From: Phytomonas francai
Taxonomy: Eukaryota > Euglenozoa > Kinetoplastea > Trypanosomatida > Trypanosomatidae
Direction of reading: 5' to 3'
Assembly: GCA_001766655.1 (NCBI GenBank)
Contig: MJCC01000018.1
Span: 1-64,000 of the forward strand
DNA length: 64,000 nt
In this document: in pieces, positions 30,545 to 42,300 of the stretch
Numbering within the stretch: the stretch's first letter is position 1
How the letters are laid out: each line of letters starts with the position of its first letter
The notes under the pieces: generated by a model
Databases searched by the model: none
What the model was told of the DNA's origin: nothing
Seen by the model: only the letters and a program-made list of their open reading frames with translations
Position numbers and translations under genes: made by a program

Positions 30545-30931
30545 AATAAAAAGAAGAAAATATGTTAATAACTAGGCTATTGATATACATGTATATTTTT
30601 TTCGTCTTTCCCTCTCCTCTCCTTATGATATGGTTGCGGTAGGATCCTATCTCTTCGTTTTCGCTTATCGACTTGATAACTGAAAGTGTGTCAACCGCTG
30701 TAGGTCACTTAGTAGATGTTTGAAAATTACGATTTCCTTATATTATCTAGATTATGATTTAATTGCTAATTTGTTGCTGGCTAAATTAAGCAGAGTATTA
30801 GGACTATTAGAATTATGAACATATTATTATTATTATTATTATCCCAAAAAAAAAGTCTTTTCAAAGAGAAATATATATATGTATATATATATATGACTCT
30901 GTAGCGTAGTCTTTTTCCTGCGTGAATGTAG

Positions 30932-31207
30932 TTATTTTTAAAACTTTATATCTGTACCTCTGAACAGGATTTTTGTGCAACTATCCAAGCCCCCAACGTC
31001 GATACTGTTATCCCTCGGATACATCCATATGTGGTAGCATACAAACAGCTGCCAACTTACGTCAAAAGACCCAAGGTACCAAATGATATAAGTTTTATCT
31101 TGTCATATTTATCCGTTCCATTTGAGCCACGTAGCACGTTATGCACCCCACTATGTAACTCAAACACAGGTAGGAAGATGTGCAAACTTCTCATTGTTCT
31201 TGCATAG
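30932..31207 (+). pseudogene. Open frame without start codon, possible gene remnant
   Basis: 91 codons open from just after TAG (30929-30931) to TAG (31205-31207). The translation looks protein-like (IQAPNVDTVIPRIHPYVV, KQLPTYVKRPKVPND) but has no in-frame ATG except near the end. It may be a decayed gene or chance. No family recognised. Confidence 0.25.
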
Positions 31208-31255
31208 TGATAATAGTTGGTTTGAGTTTATAGTATTATCTAATCTATAACATTC

Positions 31256-31293
31256 ATTACGGCGCTTAATGCGCCGTAATTAGAAAAATTACG
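31256..31293. other. Two mutually exclusive stem-loops
   Basis: ATTACGGCGC (31256-31265) pairs perfectly with GCGCCGTAAT (31271-31280) over a 5-base loop. CGTAATT (31275-31281) can instead pair with AATTACG (31287-31293). The shared arm makes the two folds exclusive. It lies in an intergenic stretch. Confidence 0.6.
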
Positions 31294-31684
31294 AGTCTTA
31301 AAAAGCACTTAGCACAGCTTCTCAATTATGGTCACCTGGTATTACCCTGTAGTATGCTGATTGGTTGTCAATTTTTCCACAGCCTCAACATTTTACTTAT
31401 GCTAAATCAGGCACCAAAGGCTGAAATTTTTTTTAAAAAAAGTGTGAATAAGACGAAAAAAAAAACTATTTTACTAACACTGCGAGTTCTTTTAAACGTA
31501 TCAATAGCATTCATTGTGGGCACGTAAAAGGAACTTCCCATTGACCATCTCATGACAACCGTGACTGTGCCATCTCTGACTTCTTTTTTGCATAACTCTA
31601 AAAAACAGCTTACATCGTTGTATTTGTTGAGGAATTAAAATTCTATGCTTCGGATAAGGTCATTAAAAAAAATAAAGGGGAAAA

Positions 31685-32047
31685 ATGTATCGGCATGTAG
31701 CAATGCTTTTCCTTTCCAAGCCGGTATCGCAGGGGTATATCGCAAGCCTTCCACCACCCCCGGGCCCTTCACCTGGGCGCCAGTGGATGCGAGCGATGGA
31801 TGCCAACAGCGACGTTCGTGAGTTCTACACCCCCGACGCGGCGCGGTACGAGGCGTGGTATAAGGAGACATACCAGTTGGAAGACCTTAGCGACGGGTGT
31901 GCGGCCTCGGGGGCGAGCTCGAACAGGGTTCTAGATGATTCCAAGAACATTCAACGCGCAGCCGAGGACTACGATTTAGAATATATACAGGAAGAACTCC
32001 AATATTGGTACAGTGATTTTATGCATTTGAACCAGTTGAAAAGGTAA
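31685..32047 (+). CDS. Small hypothetical protein
   Basis: 120 residues from ATG at 31685; an internal ATG at residue 38 (MDANSDVREFYTPDAARYEA) is an alternative start. The middle of the frame is clearly richer in G and C than the AT-rich flanks, typical of coding DNA here. Proline-rich near the N-terminus (LPPPPGPSPG), then acidic and Tyr-rich (AAEDYDLEYIQEELQYWYSD). No domain recognised. Confidence 0.5.
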   Translation: MYRHVAMLFLSKPVSQGYIASLPPPPGPSPGRQWMRAMDANSDVREFYTPDAARYEAWYKETYQLEDLSDGCAASGASSNRVLDDSKNIQRAAEDYDLEYIQEELQYWYSDFMHLNQLKR

Positions 32048-32834
32048 GCGTCTGCATTATGGATTACGTTTTTAGCGCATTTTTTTCTTACCCTTTTTGC
32101 AAAGCCACTACTGCAATACGCATATTCACCCCAAATTATCGTTTCAGACTTTCCCATGATTATGATTCCTTTCCATTCCGATAGACACACTGCATTCTTT
32201 TCCTCTTTGTTGAAATATGATCAATATTATATATATCTATATATATATACATATATATATATATGCTATCGTGTTGTGTCTACATTTCGAAATGCTTCCT
32301 ATTTTAATAAGAACAGGGAAAATGGTTAAGTATGCTTTTTTTGCACACGTTTCCTCCAGTGTTAATGAATTTTGTTCCCTCCTTCATTCCTTTCGATTAA
32401 CTGCTGAGGAAAATACGAGATAATCTTGAGCATTCTTATTATTATTGGCCCCATTCCCCCTCGGATCTTTGATTAATGTATCTAGCTTTTTGAATTTTAT
32501 GCCCTAATTCTCTGGAATCAAGTCTGTTCTGTTGGGAAGGAAAATGTGTTCTACACCTCTCTGAGCATACACTCAGACTATGGAGAGTGACTACTACTGA
32601 ATTGTCGAGCCTTTAAGCTCGAGGAATGCGTGTGGGTCTTTCTTTCTGACCTTTATATGTGAATGAATTGCTTAATTTTTTGATCTATTGGTCGAACTTT
32701 CCTCGGCTGATGAGTTTACCAAATTACCCTTCCTTTTTTTTGTTTAAACTAAGCTCGATCATCGAATCAAATTTCTCTGCATACTTCATTTCTGAATAAT
32801 ATTTAACTAAAAAATTCCGCTTCGGAACCTCGAA
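32048..32834. other. Intergenic with TA tracts
   Basis: TA-rich stretch at about 32228-32266. The rest is AT-rich spacer; no gene seen. Confidence 0.6.
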
Positions 32835-34589
32835 ATGGCCAGTGACTATGTTACTGCTACTTGGGATGAAACCTACAACAATTTCAATCATCAAGATCAG
32901 CCCTATATGGTAGTGATTGATCCCGTCACATGCATGTTTCACATACCCCTAATTTATATCCAAAAAACGCGCGCACAGAATCGAATTGGATTGCCCTTTC
33001 TATGCCAGCTTTACTTGAACAACCGCTGTCGTCAAGGATCAAATTGTTTTCAAGTTCATGCGGATTTGAATATCGTGATGGAGTTGCGAGCAAAAGTCGG
33101 TAAGCTGCCACGGTGCTGTGTGACACATGGTGACGTAGATCACATTGGCATTTATCAGTCCGACCCCCAAAACCTACTTCGTCATCCTTCAAAAGATGAG
33201 AAAAATGGGAAAATGGATGGTACTTCAGGTGAGGGCTCTCGCAAAATTTTCCCCGCCGATTTTAATCAACGATATGCGCTGAACGATGTGGTATTGTACA
33301 TTCCGGGATGCACTATGGCCTCGTGTGACATCTCCACCGACCCCAACGACGATGGGTCTCCCTATATTCCAATCAAATATTGCAGCTACACACTCGCCCT
33401 TCGCAACCTCTTGTTGGAGCTGGATGTGAAGAAGACCCCTACGACGTCGAAAGGGGACAATGGCGAGAAAACGAAGATAATTTTGGATGCCAGTAACACA
33501 GTCCTTTGCCGTATGCACATATTGGATCGCTGTCTTTACGCCGAGGAATGCAAGTTTCTACATTTGTGCAAGTATATCACGTCTGAAAATCCGGAATTGA
33601 TTCATTCCATGGGTCTACATATGAACCACCGGTATCCGAGGAAATCACGCAACGCTTACTTCTCCCCCTGTCCAAACTATTTTAATACGCCCTTTTCAAC
33701 GCCCGATGCCAGCGAGGTGTGCTACAACATCAAGTATCCGCGCGCGTGTCAGAACCCCAGCGACTCTTTCTACTTTCCTTCCCCTACTGACGACGCACCA
33801 CGGCATAAAGAGCACCCACACGCGAGGAAACATTATATGTGGGACACGGATAACGCACCCCACGGCAATTTTCCAGGCTATCTACAGAACTCGATTTCCG
33901 ATCCGAACCGCCCTTTCTTTTCCCTTCGATCGAAACGAAAGAACTCTCGAAGTCTGCTCGTTTCTGGGTGCAGGTATTCAGAACCCAACAGCGATGAAGC
34001 ATCCGCCATGGCTAGGATTTCGTCCCCTCGAACCACGGACCAACAACCTTGCCATCATAACCCGAGGGCCTCCCAGCCTTACTCAATTGACATCTGCCCG
34101 GACACTAACTTCGCCTCCTCGTTGTCCACATTTATTAACGACAAAACTGCCCTGTTCGCATGCAACCCAAAGCCGGAGACCAACTCAAGCAAATCCGACT
34201 CCCTAAAGATGAGCAATGACGATGTGGATAAAAAAAACGAGTGCCACAGTCCCTTGTTAAACCTCCCTGCTACCGTGCAGCCGACCCCTCCCAAAGTTCC
34301 ACTACCCGCCGGACAACGCACCCCGCCGTGTCCGCCCGAGGCCCCCAGCCAGCCCAGCCTCGGGCGCGACGCGTGCCTCCGTTTGGACGCGAACGCGCCG
34401 AAGCCAGCATCGGGCGAGCTCGACGTGATGCGAAACTTCTTGTATCAGAGCTCCCGAACGCGCCAAACCCCAATGCTCTTTGACAAACCGGCCACACAGC
34501 CGAAGAGCGGGACTTGTTGGAAACACAACCCGTACACGGGAATGATGCTCGACGACAACAATTTATTCCAAAAGGATACCAACGTCTAG
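32835..34589 (+). CDS. CCCH zinc-finger protein with two fingers
   Basis: 584 residues, ATG start. Finger 1 at 57-75 (C57, C65, C71, H75) and finger 2 at 225-243 (C225, C233, C239, H243), both C-x7-C-x5-C-x3-H, the spacing usual in kinetoplastid RNA-binding ZC3H proteins. A His- and Pro-rich, low-complexity C-terminal half follows, with a conserved-looking end (GTCWKHNPYTGMMLDD). Such proteins bind mRNA and control stability or translation, the main level of gene control in these cells. Target unknown. Confidence 0.85.
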   Translation: MASDYVTATWDETYNNFNHQDQPYMVVIDPVTCMFHIPLIYIQKTRAQNRIGLPFLCQLYLNNRCRQGSNCFQVHADLNIVMELRAKVGKLPRCCVTHGDVDHIGIYQSDPQNLLRHPSKDEKNGKMDGTSGEGSRKIFPADFNQRYALNDVVLYIPGCTMASCDISTDPNDDGSPYIPIKYCSYTLALRNLLLELDVKKTPTTSKGDNGEKTKIILDASNTVLCRMHILDRCLYAEECKFLHLCKYITSENPELIHSMGLHMNHRYPRKSRNAYFSPCPNYFNTPFSTPDASEVCYNIKYPRACQNPSDSFYFPSPTDDAPRHKEHPHARKHYMWDTDNAPHGNFPGYLQNSISDPNRPFFSLRSKRKNSRSLLVSGCRYSEPNSDEASAMARISSPRTTDQQPCHHNPRASQPYSIDICPDTNFASSLSTFINDKTALFACNPKPETNSSKSDSLKMSNDDVDKKNECHSPLLNLPATVQPTPPKVPLPAGQRTPPCPPEAPSQPSLGRDACLRLDANAPKPASGELDVMRNFLYQSSRTRQTPMLFDKPATQPKSGTCWKHNPYTGMMLDDNNLFQKDTNV

Positions 34590-35856
34590 TGAGCTTGAAT
34601 ATTTAGAAACAAAATGAAATCCGTTCTTTTGCTGTGGGGTTTTTTAAGTGCTTTTTCCCCACACTGCTACTTTAAAAATATATATATATTTGCGTGTTTT
34701 ACGTTATAAAGTAACATTATCTCATTTACTGAAGATATCATCTTATTTTTTTCCTTTTCTTTGATTTTTTGTGAAGTATTCGGCGGTATAATTTATTTTA
34801 TTTTTCAGGCACTTCATTTTTATCTCTGTATTTCCATCTGCTCAGTAAAATTCTTTTGGCACCTACTCTCAACAGAATGAATGCAATATTTCCTAAAAAA
34901 AATAACAGCCTGCTTTTAGTTGATGATTTTCTTTTTGGGGGTTAAGTCCCTTTCTTTAAAACGCTTTTTTTTTTTTACATATCCTATCATATATATAGAT
35001 ATATAAATATTCTGTTTTGGTAAGTATGTGAATTAATATATCATTATTTTTTTAGAGTAATAAAAAGTGAAGTGATATGTGCACCAAACGAGGGAAATTA
35101 CACACTAAGAGCTATGAGGTTGGAGTAATGAACATTTCCACACTCAAGTATATTAAAATCATTTTCCCTCTATTTATTGACATCATTTATATAGCTTATC
35201 AACAGGTTTACTTTTTGCATTCTGTTTTATTTTATTTTGCCACCACTTTGTTTGAAGTGAAGACTCATTTACTTTCAATATATTGTCCAAACGTAAAAAA
35301 ATGAACTGATTGTAAAAATATATACAATCTGTAAACATGGTCCCCATGATGCGCCAATCTGTTACTTTCACTCTGAAGCTTAAAGGAAACTATCTAGGGT
35401 AAAAAGGTTAAGCCAGACAATGTGAGGCTCAAGATACATCACATAGACAACACTCTGTGGTGCATTCTGACTAACATTTACAGGTAAAGCCTATGTAAAG
35501 TACATGAAAACTAGCGCTGAGTGATGTTTCGATTGCGGCATTAGCAATAAGTCTCCGTCAAATGTCCTTTTTATTTTTTTGATTCTGTCAAGCTTTATTT
35601 TCTCTTTTCCAACCTACCAATAACGATTGGATTTTTTTTGATAAAATGCGTATAAATGTGAGAAAGAGTGGCTAAATACATCTTTTTATGGTTTAAAGAG
35701 ATTATCCGTTCGCTTTCCTTTTGGCACATTATTTCCACTCTACATCTGACGGAAAAAAAAAAACGGGAAAAGCTTAGGATGAATTTAACCTGTTATGCTT
35801 AACTCTATGTCAATTAGTTGAAATTTAAAAAATCTTATATTTTCTATTTTGAAGCC

Positions 35857-35880
35857 ATATATATATATATATATATATAT
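35857..35880. repeat. AT dinucleotide tract
   Basis: Perfect AT repeat of 12 units. Confidence 0.85.
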
Positions 35881-36206
35881 TCAGTATAAAGCGTTATCCT
35901 TTTTCATTTATTATTTCACTATTTTTTCCCTTTCAATTCATTCTTATTATCGATATTTGAATAGGAGATGACTATGGAGTAATTACTGTTTTACTTCATA
36001 TTTTCCCTGTGTGCATCTTTTCAGAACCTATTCATGGTTTATTTACCATTTTGAATGGAAAAAGGGTAGACTACTCTGCTATTATGGCATCTACTTGTCT
36101 CTTTTCATTATACACGTCCTTCTGAACAAGAAAAGCCTAATGGAATAGGCACTGCGGACAGAAAAAGAAGCCTTTCTTTGTCTATTTTTCTATACATTGA
36201 TTTCAT

Positions 36207-36227
36207 TTGCTTGCTTGCTTGCTTGCT
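36207..36227. repeat. GCTT tetranucleotide repeat
   Basis: About five TTGC/GCTT units in an AT-rich spacer. Confidence 0.8.
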
Positions 36228-37116
36228 AAATGTGTATACATTCCCGATATTCTATTCTAATAATCTAGCTTTCCCAATTGGTTCAGGGATGGAATGTATT
36301 ACAACTAAAACGAATCTTTTACTCTTTTTCATTTATTTTTTCAAATATTATCAATTGAGAATTGGCGCTATTTTTCATCACTCAACATGGGAAAGAAAGA
36401 ATAACATAAAATGGAAGATGTGTTTGCTTTTGAATAATTGCGTATACGAATGATTCTTCTTTTTATTGTTATTATTCCTTTACACATAAGCTACGGCGCA
36501 CTTCTTCATTGGTGTAAGAATAGTAATTGGACATCACTTGATCGAAAAAAAAAAGTAGCTTCGTTCATTCATGTGGATGACTGGTAGAAGGATAACTACT
36601 GTCATATTAAGTTTTAGGCTCGTGAAGGTGTAGTAGAATGGAAGACGAAAAAAAAACGAGTAAAAATAGAAAGGAGATTATATATCAATATTTTTTGGGA
36701 GATCCTATCTTATATCCCTAAATATTTTTATTTATTTAGTGTTATTTTTTTTGAATAAGAATTCTTTATTATGATTTAGAAAGCTTCTGGATTACTTTGT
36801 AGGAATATACAGTATCTGATATCTACAGGAAAACCATCCCCACAACCACCACTATTGCATTTATTATGGGAAAAAAAAAACACTACTGATCCTCACTCTT
36901 TCGACATCTCGCGTAGATTTCTTCTTTTTATTCAACATTTTAAAGAATCTATTTGCAATATAACAGCCTTTCGTGTATTCGAAATACGCGCACAGTCAGG
37001 TAAAAACCAAAAAGAACGATTTACAAACACAAGCAAAGACCTAGTCTCAGGAGTCTATTCTGATATTTCACCGAAGTTTATTATTGCAGTACTAAAGACG
37101 CTAAGCATCACAAAGA

Positions 37117-38361
37117 ATGGAGCCCATAAGCAAACCAGTTGAGGGCCAGAAGCATGAAACGCCGCACTCAGATACGCATGAAGTTGTGCATGATAAAGCA
37201 AGCACTCACGATGAAGTTGCTCATCCTACACACGACCAAGAGCACCTCAAGGATATCGAATACAAGCATTCCGACAGTCATGCCTACGAGGTGGAGCATG
37301 GTAGTAACGACGGCGCCTTGTGGAAAGGGGCAAAACCCCATGAGGACGGAGACGAGGCCGAGGGCTTTGCCCCGTTAATCGAACAACACAACCTTGGGCG
37401 GGACTCCTCGCGTGAGGAAAGCGAGCTGGATCTCCCGCTAGAGGACGTGGAGGAAGCGAACGTGGAGGAGGTCATGTACGTGGAAGAGTCCGAGGTTGAG
37501 GACGATATCGAGGAGCGTCTGCAGCTCTACAGCGAGGTCCTCGGCCTGCGGAAGGAGCTCGAGGTTGTCAAGGAAGACGAGTCCCGTTTGAAGCAGCAGC
37601 TGGCGGAGACGCAGCAGCTCATTCTCGAGTACGACCCTCAGGTCGAGAAGCTGATCACCGTGCTCGAGGACGAGGCGCGGCTGTCATCGCTGAAGAAGAT
37701 TTGGGAGGAGCAATGCCGGGCCCTAAACCCAGAAGATGCCGACTGGTCCACCATCAACATCGCAAACCTAAGTGAGCGTGTGCAGGAGGTGCGAAAAAGG
37801 TCGATGCTGACCAGTGAAAAGGTGGACATGCTCTATGCGGACAGGGATGCGAAGATAAACCATCATACCGACAGCCGTGAGCAGAGCAAAGCGAAGCTCA
37901 AGGAGCGCTTTGAGGAGGATATGGAGAATTTTAAAGAGCTTCGCACTCGGTTAAAACAGATAAACGACGAGCACCTGTTCCACAAACATCGTGGTACGGC
38001 CCGCGTTGTGAATCGCAACGTCGTGTCCGATGAAACAAAGAAGATCGCCCGACAGAATCGTGTTGGTGAGGTGGAAAACCGTACGTCCGCGCAGGTGGGA
38101 GCCTTGAAAAGCTCGCTAACTGACCTCATGGAAGAATGCAAGTTGCTGAAAAAACAACTGAATGAGTCCCAGCTTCTCTCTGAGAAGAGGAAGAATGCAT
38201 TGGAAGAGTCACTACATAAAATACAAGAAGAAGGCTCAGAGGCTCGTGAGATGCGACAGGTGCTGGAAGAGGAGAAAGAAAAGCTTTCAGCAGTCAAGGT
38301 CGATTTGCAGGGTGTGTTGCATTACGTGCGCGCCGCAAAGCGGGAGGAGGAAATCTTCTAA
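37117..38361 (+). CDS. Coiled-coil protein with acidic His-rich N-terminus
   Basis: 414 residues, ATG start. Residues 1-110 are His-, Asp- and Glu-rich (THDEVAHPTHDQEHLKDIEY) and probably disordered. Residues about 125-410 are almost all heptad-like helix (LQLYSEVLGLRKELEVVKED, KSSLTDLMEECKLLKKQLNE, ALEESLHKIQEEGSEAREMR), with one break near 195-205 (ALNPEDADW). It ends with AKREEEIF. No motor head, IQ or membrane segment. Long coiled-coil proteins of this kind are often cytoskeletal or flagellar, but the family is not recognised. Confidence 0.82.
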   Translation: MEPISKPVEGQKHETPHSDTHEVVHDKASTHDEVAHPTHDQEHLKDIEYKHSDSHAYEVEHGSNDGALWKGAKPHEDGDEAEGFAPLIEQHNLGRDSSREESELDLPLEDVEEANVEEVMYVEESEVEDDIEERLQLYSEVLGLRKELEVVKEDESRLKQQLAETQQLILEYDPQVEKLITVLEDEARLSSLKKIWEEQCRALNPEDADWSTINIANLSERVQEVRKRSMLTSEKVDMLYADRDAKINHHTDSREQSKAKLKERFEEDMENFKELRTRLKQINDEHLFHKHRGTARVVNRNVVSDETKKIARQNRVGEVENRTSAQVGALKSSLTDLMEECKLLKKQLNESQLLSEKRKNALEESLHKIQEEGSEAREMRQVLEEEKEKLSAVKVDLQGVLHYVRAAKREEEIF

Positions 38362-39327
38362 ATGGAAAATCCTCGGGAGAGTATTGAAGGCATAATGGGA
38401 CGAAAAGGTAAACAAACGTACAGGCCATCTCTTATTAATATACTTTTTCGGCGTGGCATTCATCAATTGAAGAAGGAGGAAAATCTTTAAACTTTGAAAC
38501 AGAGTAAACAACCACACAATGAGTGGAAAGAAACTATGGTGAGAACGAACTTTCGGGAAAAACAAAAGCTATGGATTTGTATAACTAGGGTTTAACGGAT
38601 TGGCAGTGCAAGATTTTTGGTGATGCACTGTAAATCAGAGCAAAATGAGCCTAGGGATAAAATATAATAGAGACTAGCTTGGATAAAGTCAAAGCAATAA
38701 AAAAAGAACCTCTATTATACCCAAAGAAAGAAAAACAGCCTTCTCTTATTGTTAGTACCTGATTTTTTAATGTGGACTCACTTTGATTGTATGTCAGTTT
38801 TATTGTTTTATTTTTAGGTATGTCTAGAAGTTATTTTCTTCACAAAAGTGCTCACCGTGACATGCTGTTCTCTTCCGAAAGCACTAAAAAGTTAGATATC
38901 GAAGCTTACGAAGATTTATAAAAAGGCAAATATAAATTGCTTTCGATCGTCATAAGTTACGGAAGGGAAGAAAAGACTACACCTACTTATATCTATACAT
39001 ATATATCTATATATATATAATTTTCAGAAATTAAATGTGTATTTTTATGTTAGCATGTTTTTGGGGGGTAGAAGCCAACTACTCATATATATATATATTA
39101 CTGAATTTAGAAAAATTGGGTAATGATGAACGCATGTTATACTAAGGCTATCTTAGTTAGATATTCCTCATGAATTTTATCCTCAAGCCAATGTCAGGAA
39201 CTTTTCCCATTCCATGTTAAGGCTAAATATCTTTCCCCTCTCGCTTTTATGCAAAAAATGCAAGTAATTTCCACATCTTCCGAGCCATATAGTGCCGACC
39301 TATCTCTTAGAGCAACTGATTACATAT
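38362..39327. other. Intergenic, AT-rich
   Basis: Spacer with TA tracts near 38998-39020 and 39085-39100 and a short G run near 39061. No gene seen. Confidence 0.6.
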
Positions 39328-42300
39328 ATGGAAACCATAGTAAGTAACACCCCACGAGTACTTCAGACCGCTGTGTTTGCTCGAGGACCTAACAATGCTC
39401 GTCATGCGTTTGGCTACCTTTCGGGGCATCTTCCGCTACCTTGTCTCCAGCAAAAGAGAAGCCTTAGCATAGTTTCAGGCGGAAAAACGTTTGGGGGGGG
39501 GCTACACCAAGCCCAGCGCGCTCCCTACCATCCTAACCAAACCATGACGCAGGTAAATATTCATGATGGTGAAAAAAAAATGGAGCAAAACGTGCTAGAC
39601 TCAACTGCTCTTTGTCCACAGCGTAAGAAAATGAAATCGATGACTTCTGGGAAAGTGGCACTTGGTAAACAATCCTTCCCGTCGTTTACCACTTCTATTC
39701 AAAAGGGGCACAAGTTAAACCCCTCTCCTACTCAAAGTGCAATCTTTGGGAGGAAAGTGATTAAATGCAATAGTATGAAATGTGACGATACAAGTTACAC
39801 TCCTTCAAAAGAAAGCTCAGAAGGCGTGTGCTTAAACAGCGATCAAAAACGAGCTCCATTTTCCGACTATGGTAATAGTTTCCAGAGGAATGGTAACGAT
39901 AATGAAGAGAAGGAAAATACACGAATCAGCTTTTCGGATACATTCACGGCAAGGGTAGTGAATCAACCTTTCGCTAAGGTTGGCTGGAGACCAAAGGGTG
40001 AAAGATCCCCCTCTGACCTGTCGTTGCACGACTATCAAGCGACTTTGCCGCAGCCACTGCCCAAACGGGAAGTCTCGCATGGCCACCTGCAAGGGCGACG
40101 TGAGCGCAGTCGTCTTGTTTTACTGGAGCCGGATGAATGTATCGACACATCGCGAGGTGTCGGTTGCGCAGACCCTCTGACCACACAACAGCCCTCTTTT
40201 AGGCCAAGAAAGGCGTTGTGTACAGAAGAAGATGATGTAGTGCTAGATACACCGAAAGCGCTCCTGTCGATGTTTGAGAGCCCAGACAGCGCAAAAGCCT
40301 TCGGTGATGTGCCACAAACCCTTTCGGTTTCTGATGGTCCGGACCACTCTGGGGGACAGATTCAAGAAACGGAATCCAACCCGTATTACAGCCCTGCCGC
40401 ACGTGGCATAGGGCAGGACGTTATTGATCTTGTTACGGATGCGTTTGCAGAGCAGCGTGATGCGTTGATCAAAAAGCGCCGCCAGGTGCTGTACGACATG
40501 ACCCATCCTTGTGCCTCTGACTATACCTATGGCAACAAGTTGGTGCCACCGCCACCACTAAGTTTCGGAAAAGTCACAGAGGAGGCTGTAAGGCTCGGTA
40601 ATGAGCTGCTTCTAGGGCAAAAGTACTTCTTAGTGAATAAGGCGGGGGTCAAGGCTAACGTGGCAGCATCATTGGGCATGAGTGAAACAAAACTACATGA
40701 TCCAACTAAACAGAATACAGGCAAGAGTGTGCATGTAGCGACTACCGCCCGCTCACCATATCGAGGCCGAGCACGTGAAGGGAACATTTTTCGTGATCAT
40801 AATTACTTTTTTGAGATCAATGAGTTGTACCAAGAGATTGTTTTAGTGGGCAAAGCTTGCGCGGGCAAGTCAAGTCTTCTGAATGCGCTGTTAGGGCAGT
40901 CCGTCGCAAAGACCAGCAGCACGCCGAACACAACACGCGAAATTTCGTTCTACCAAAGCGTGACACCTGAAGAGTTGCAGGCGTTTCATGCAAGCAATCA
41001 CCATAACCTAGTCAAGCTCCCTGGCGCCGGTCTTCAGCTAACTTTCGTAGATATACCAGGCTTCGGTATCGAGGGAATGAGTGATAAGTGGCGTGACGCC
41101 GCGATAGAGCTGACAGACGCCTACTTCGGTGTGCGGCGCTCAGTCAACACGGTTATATTTTGCATTGATTGTGATCGCGGCCTTACAAAGACTGACCTAA
41201 AATACTTTCAATGGCTTGAGAACGTACAGGGCGTGTTCTTTCCCGTTCTTACTAAGTGTGACTCTGTACCGCATTCTCGCATATGCTCTGTAATGCGACA
41301 GATATACACACTTATCACAGAAAAGCGTAGGAAATATCGAAAAGTTTTTCCTTTCGTTATTCCAACGTCCTCCAAGGAGGGTACAAACATCGAGATGCTT
41401 CGGGGGCTTATTACCGAGACCTCTGGTATGATTCCAGGGGATCGGCTCCGTGAATTACTCCAACAGAAGCAAGCAGGATTAATGAAAGAAGCTCTTGTGC
41501 AGGAATCGATGCGCCTTGGGGAGGCTCATCAATTGCAACGTGAGCAGGCCCGCGAGCAATTTAAATTGAGCAATACAGGACAACTACGGCGCTCAAATCC
41601 GCCACTAGCCCCTTCTTTGCCTCCTCAGAGCAATGAAGGAAAATTCAATCGTGGGTCGCTTGGTGTGGAAACGGATTGTAATGAGAGTCGATTTTACCGT
41701 CTATCCATTCGGAAAAAAGACTCGATACCTGTGGTAAATCAGTTTAGCTCATCAAGTCATGGAGAAGAGGATGTAACAACACAAGTGCAACAGGGAGAAG
41801 AGTATCGGCATCGTGGCGAAGGCTCCTTGACGCAGAGACGCACCAACCCAATCATAAAGAAATCCACCCCGTACGGTAAGGTACGTTTCCGCTTGCACTC
41901 AGGAATCGACGACCTTGATTCTGAAACCATTGATCTGAGGTATGAAACCCCCCATAGAGAACACCCCGAAGCCCCGATGCTGTCTGTTGAAGAAGGAAAA
42001 GGGCGTATGAGAATGGAGGGGATACCCGATGCGGCACCAGAAAATTCGACCCCTGCTAATTCACCTTTGTCATTTGCGAATCATCCTTATTCTCCACCAT
42101 CGGCTGCGGCTCCTCCAAGAAGTCTTCTGGCGCCTGAACCATCCTGCGTTGTGGGGTGGCCACCGGCTCCCATAGCGCCTTCGCCAGAAGTTCTACCAAA
42201 ATCCAGAGGCCCACAAACTGGTACTGACATTTCGTCACCAACCGCAGCACCTGCATCCCAGAAGCGTTTAGGTGGGCCTATCTCACACTTTTTGGATATG

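Larger units (their letters stand above)
30545..31684. other. Intergenic with an ATG-less frame and nested hairpins
   Basis: Contains a TTA/TA-rich part (30821-30900), a 91-codon plus-strand frame without a start codon at 30932-31207, and two overlapping hairpins at 31256-31293. No confident gene. Confidence 0.6.
34590..37116. other. Longest spacer of the right arm, AT-rich
   Basis: 2.5 kb without a credible gene. Holds an AT tract at 35857-35880, a GCTT repeat at 36207-36227 and several A/T runs. A more complex patch at about 35330-35580 has no frame of note. Small plus-strand frames at 35077-35304 and 36178-36453 are AT-driven and not called. Confidence 0.6.
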
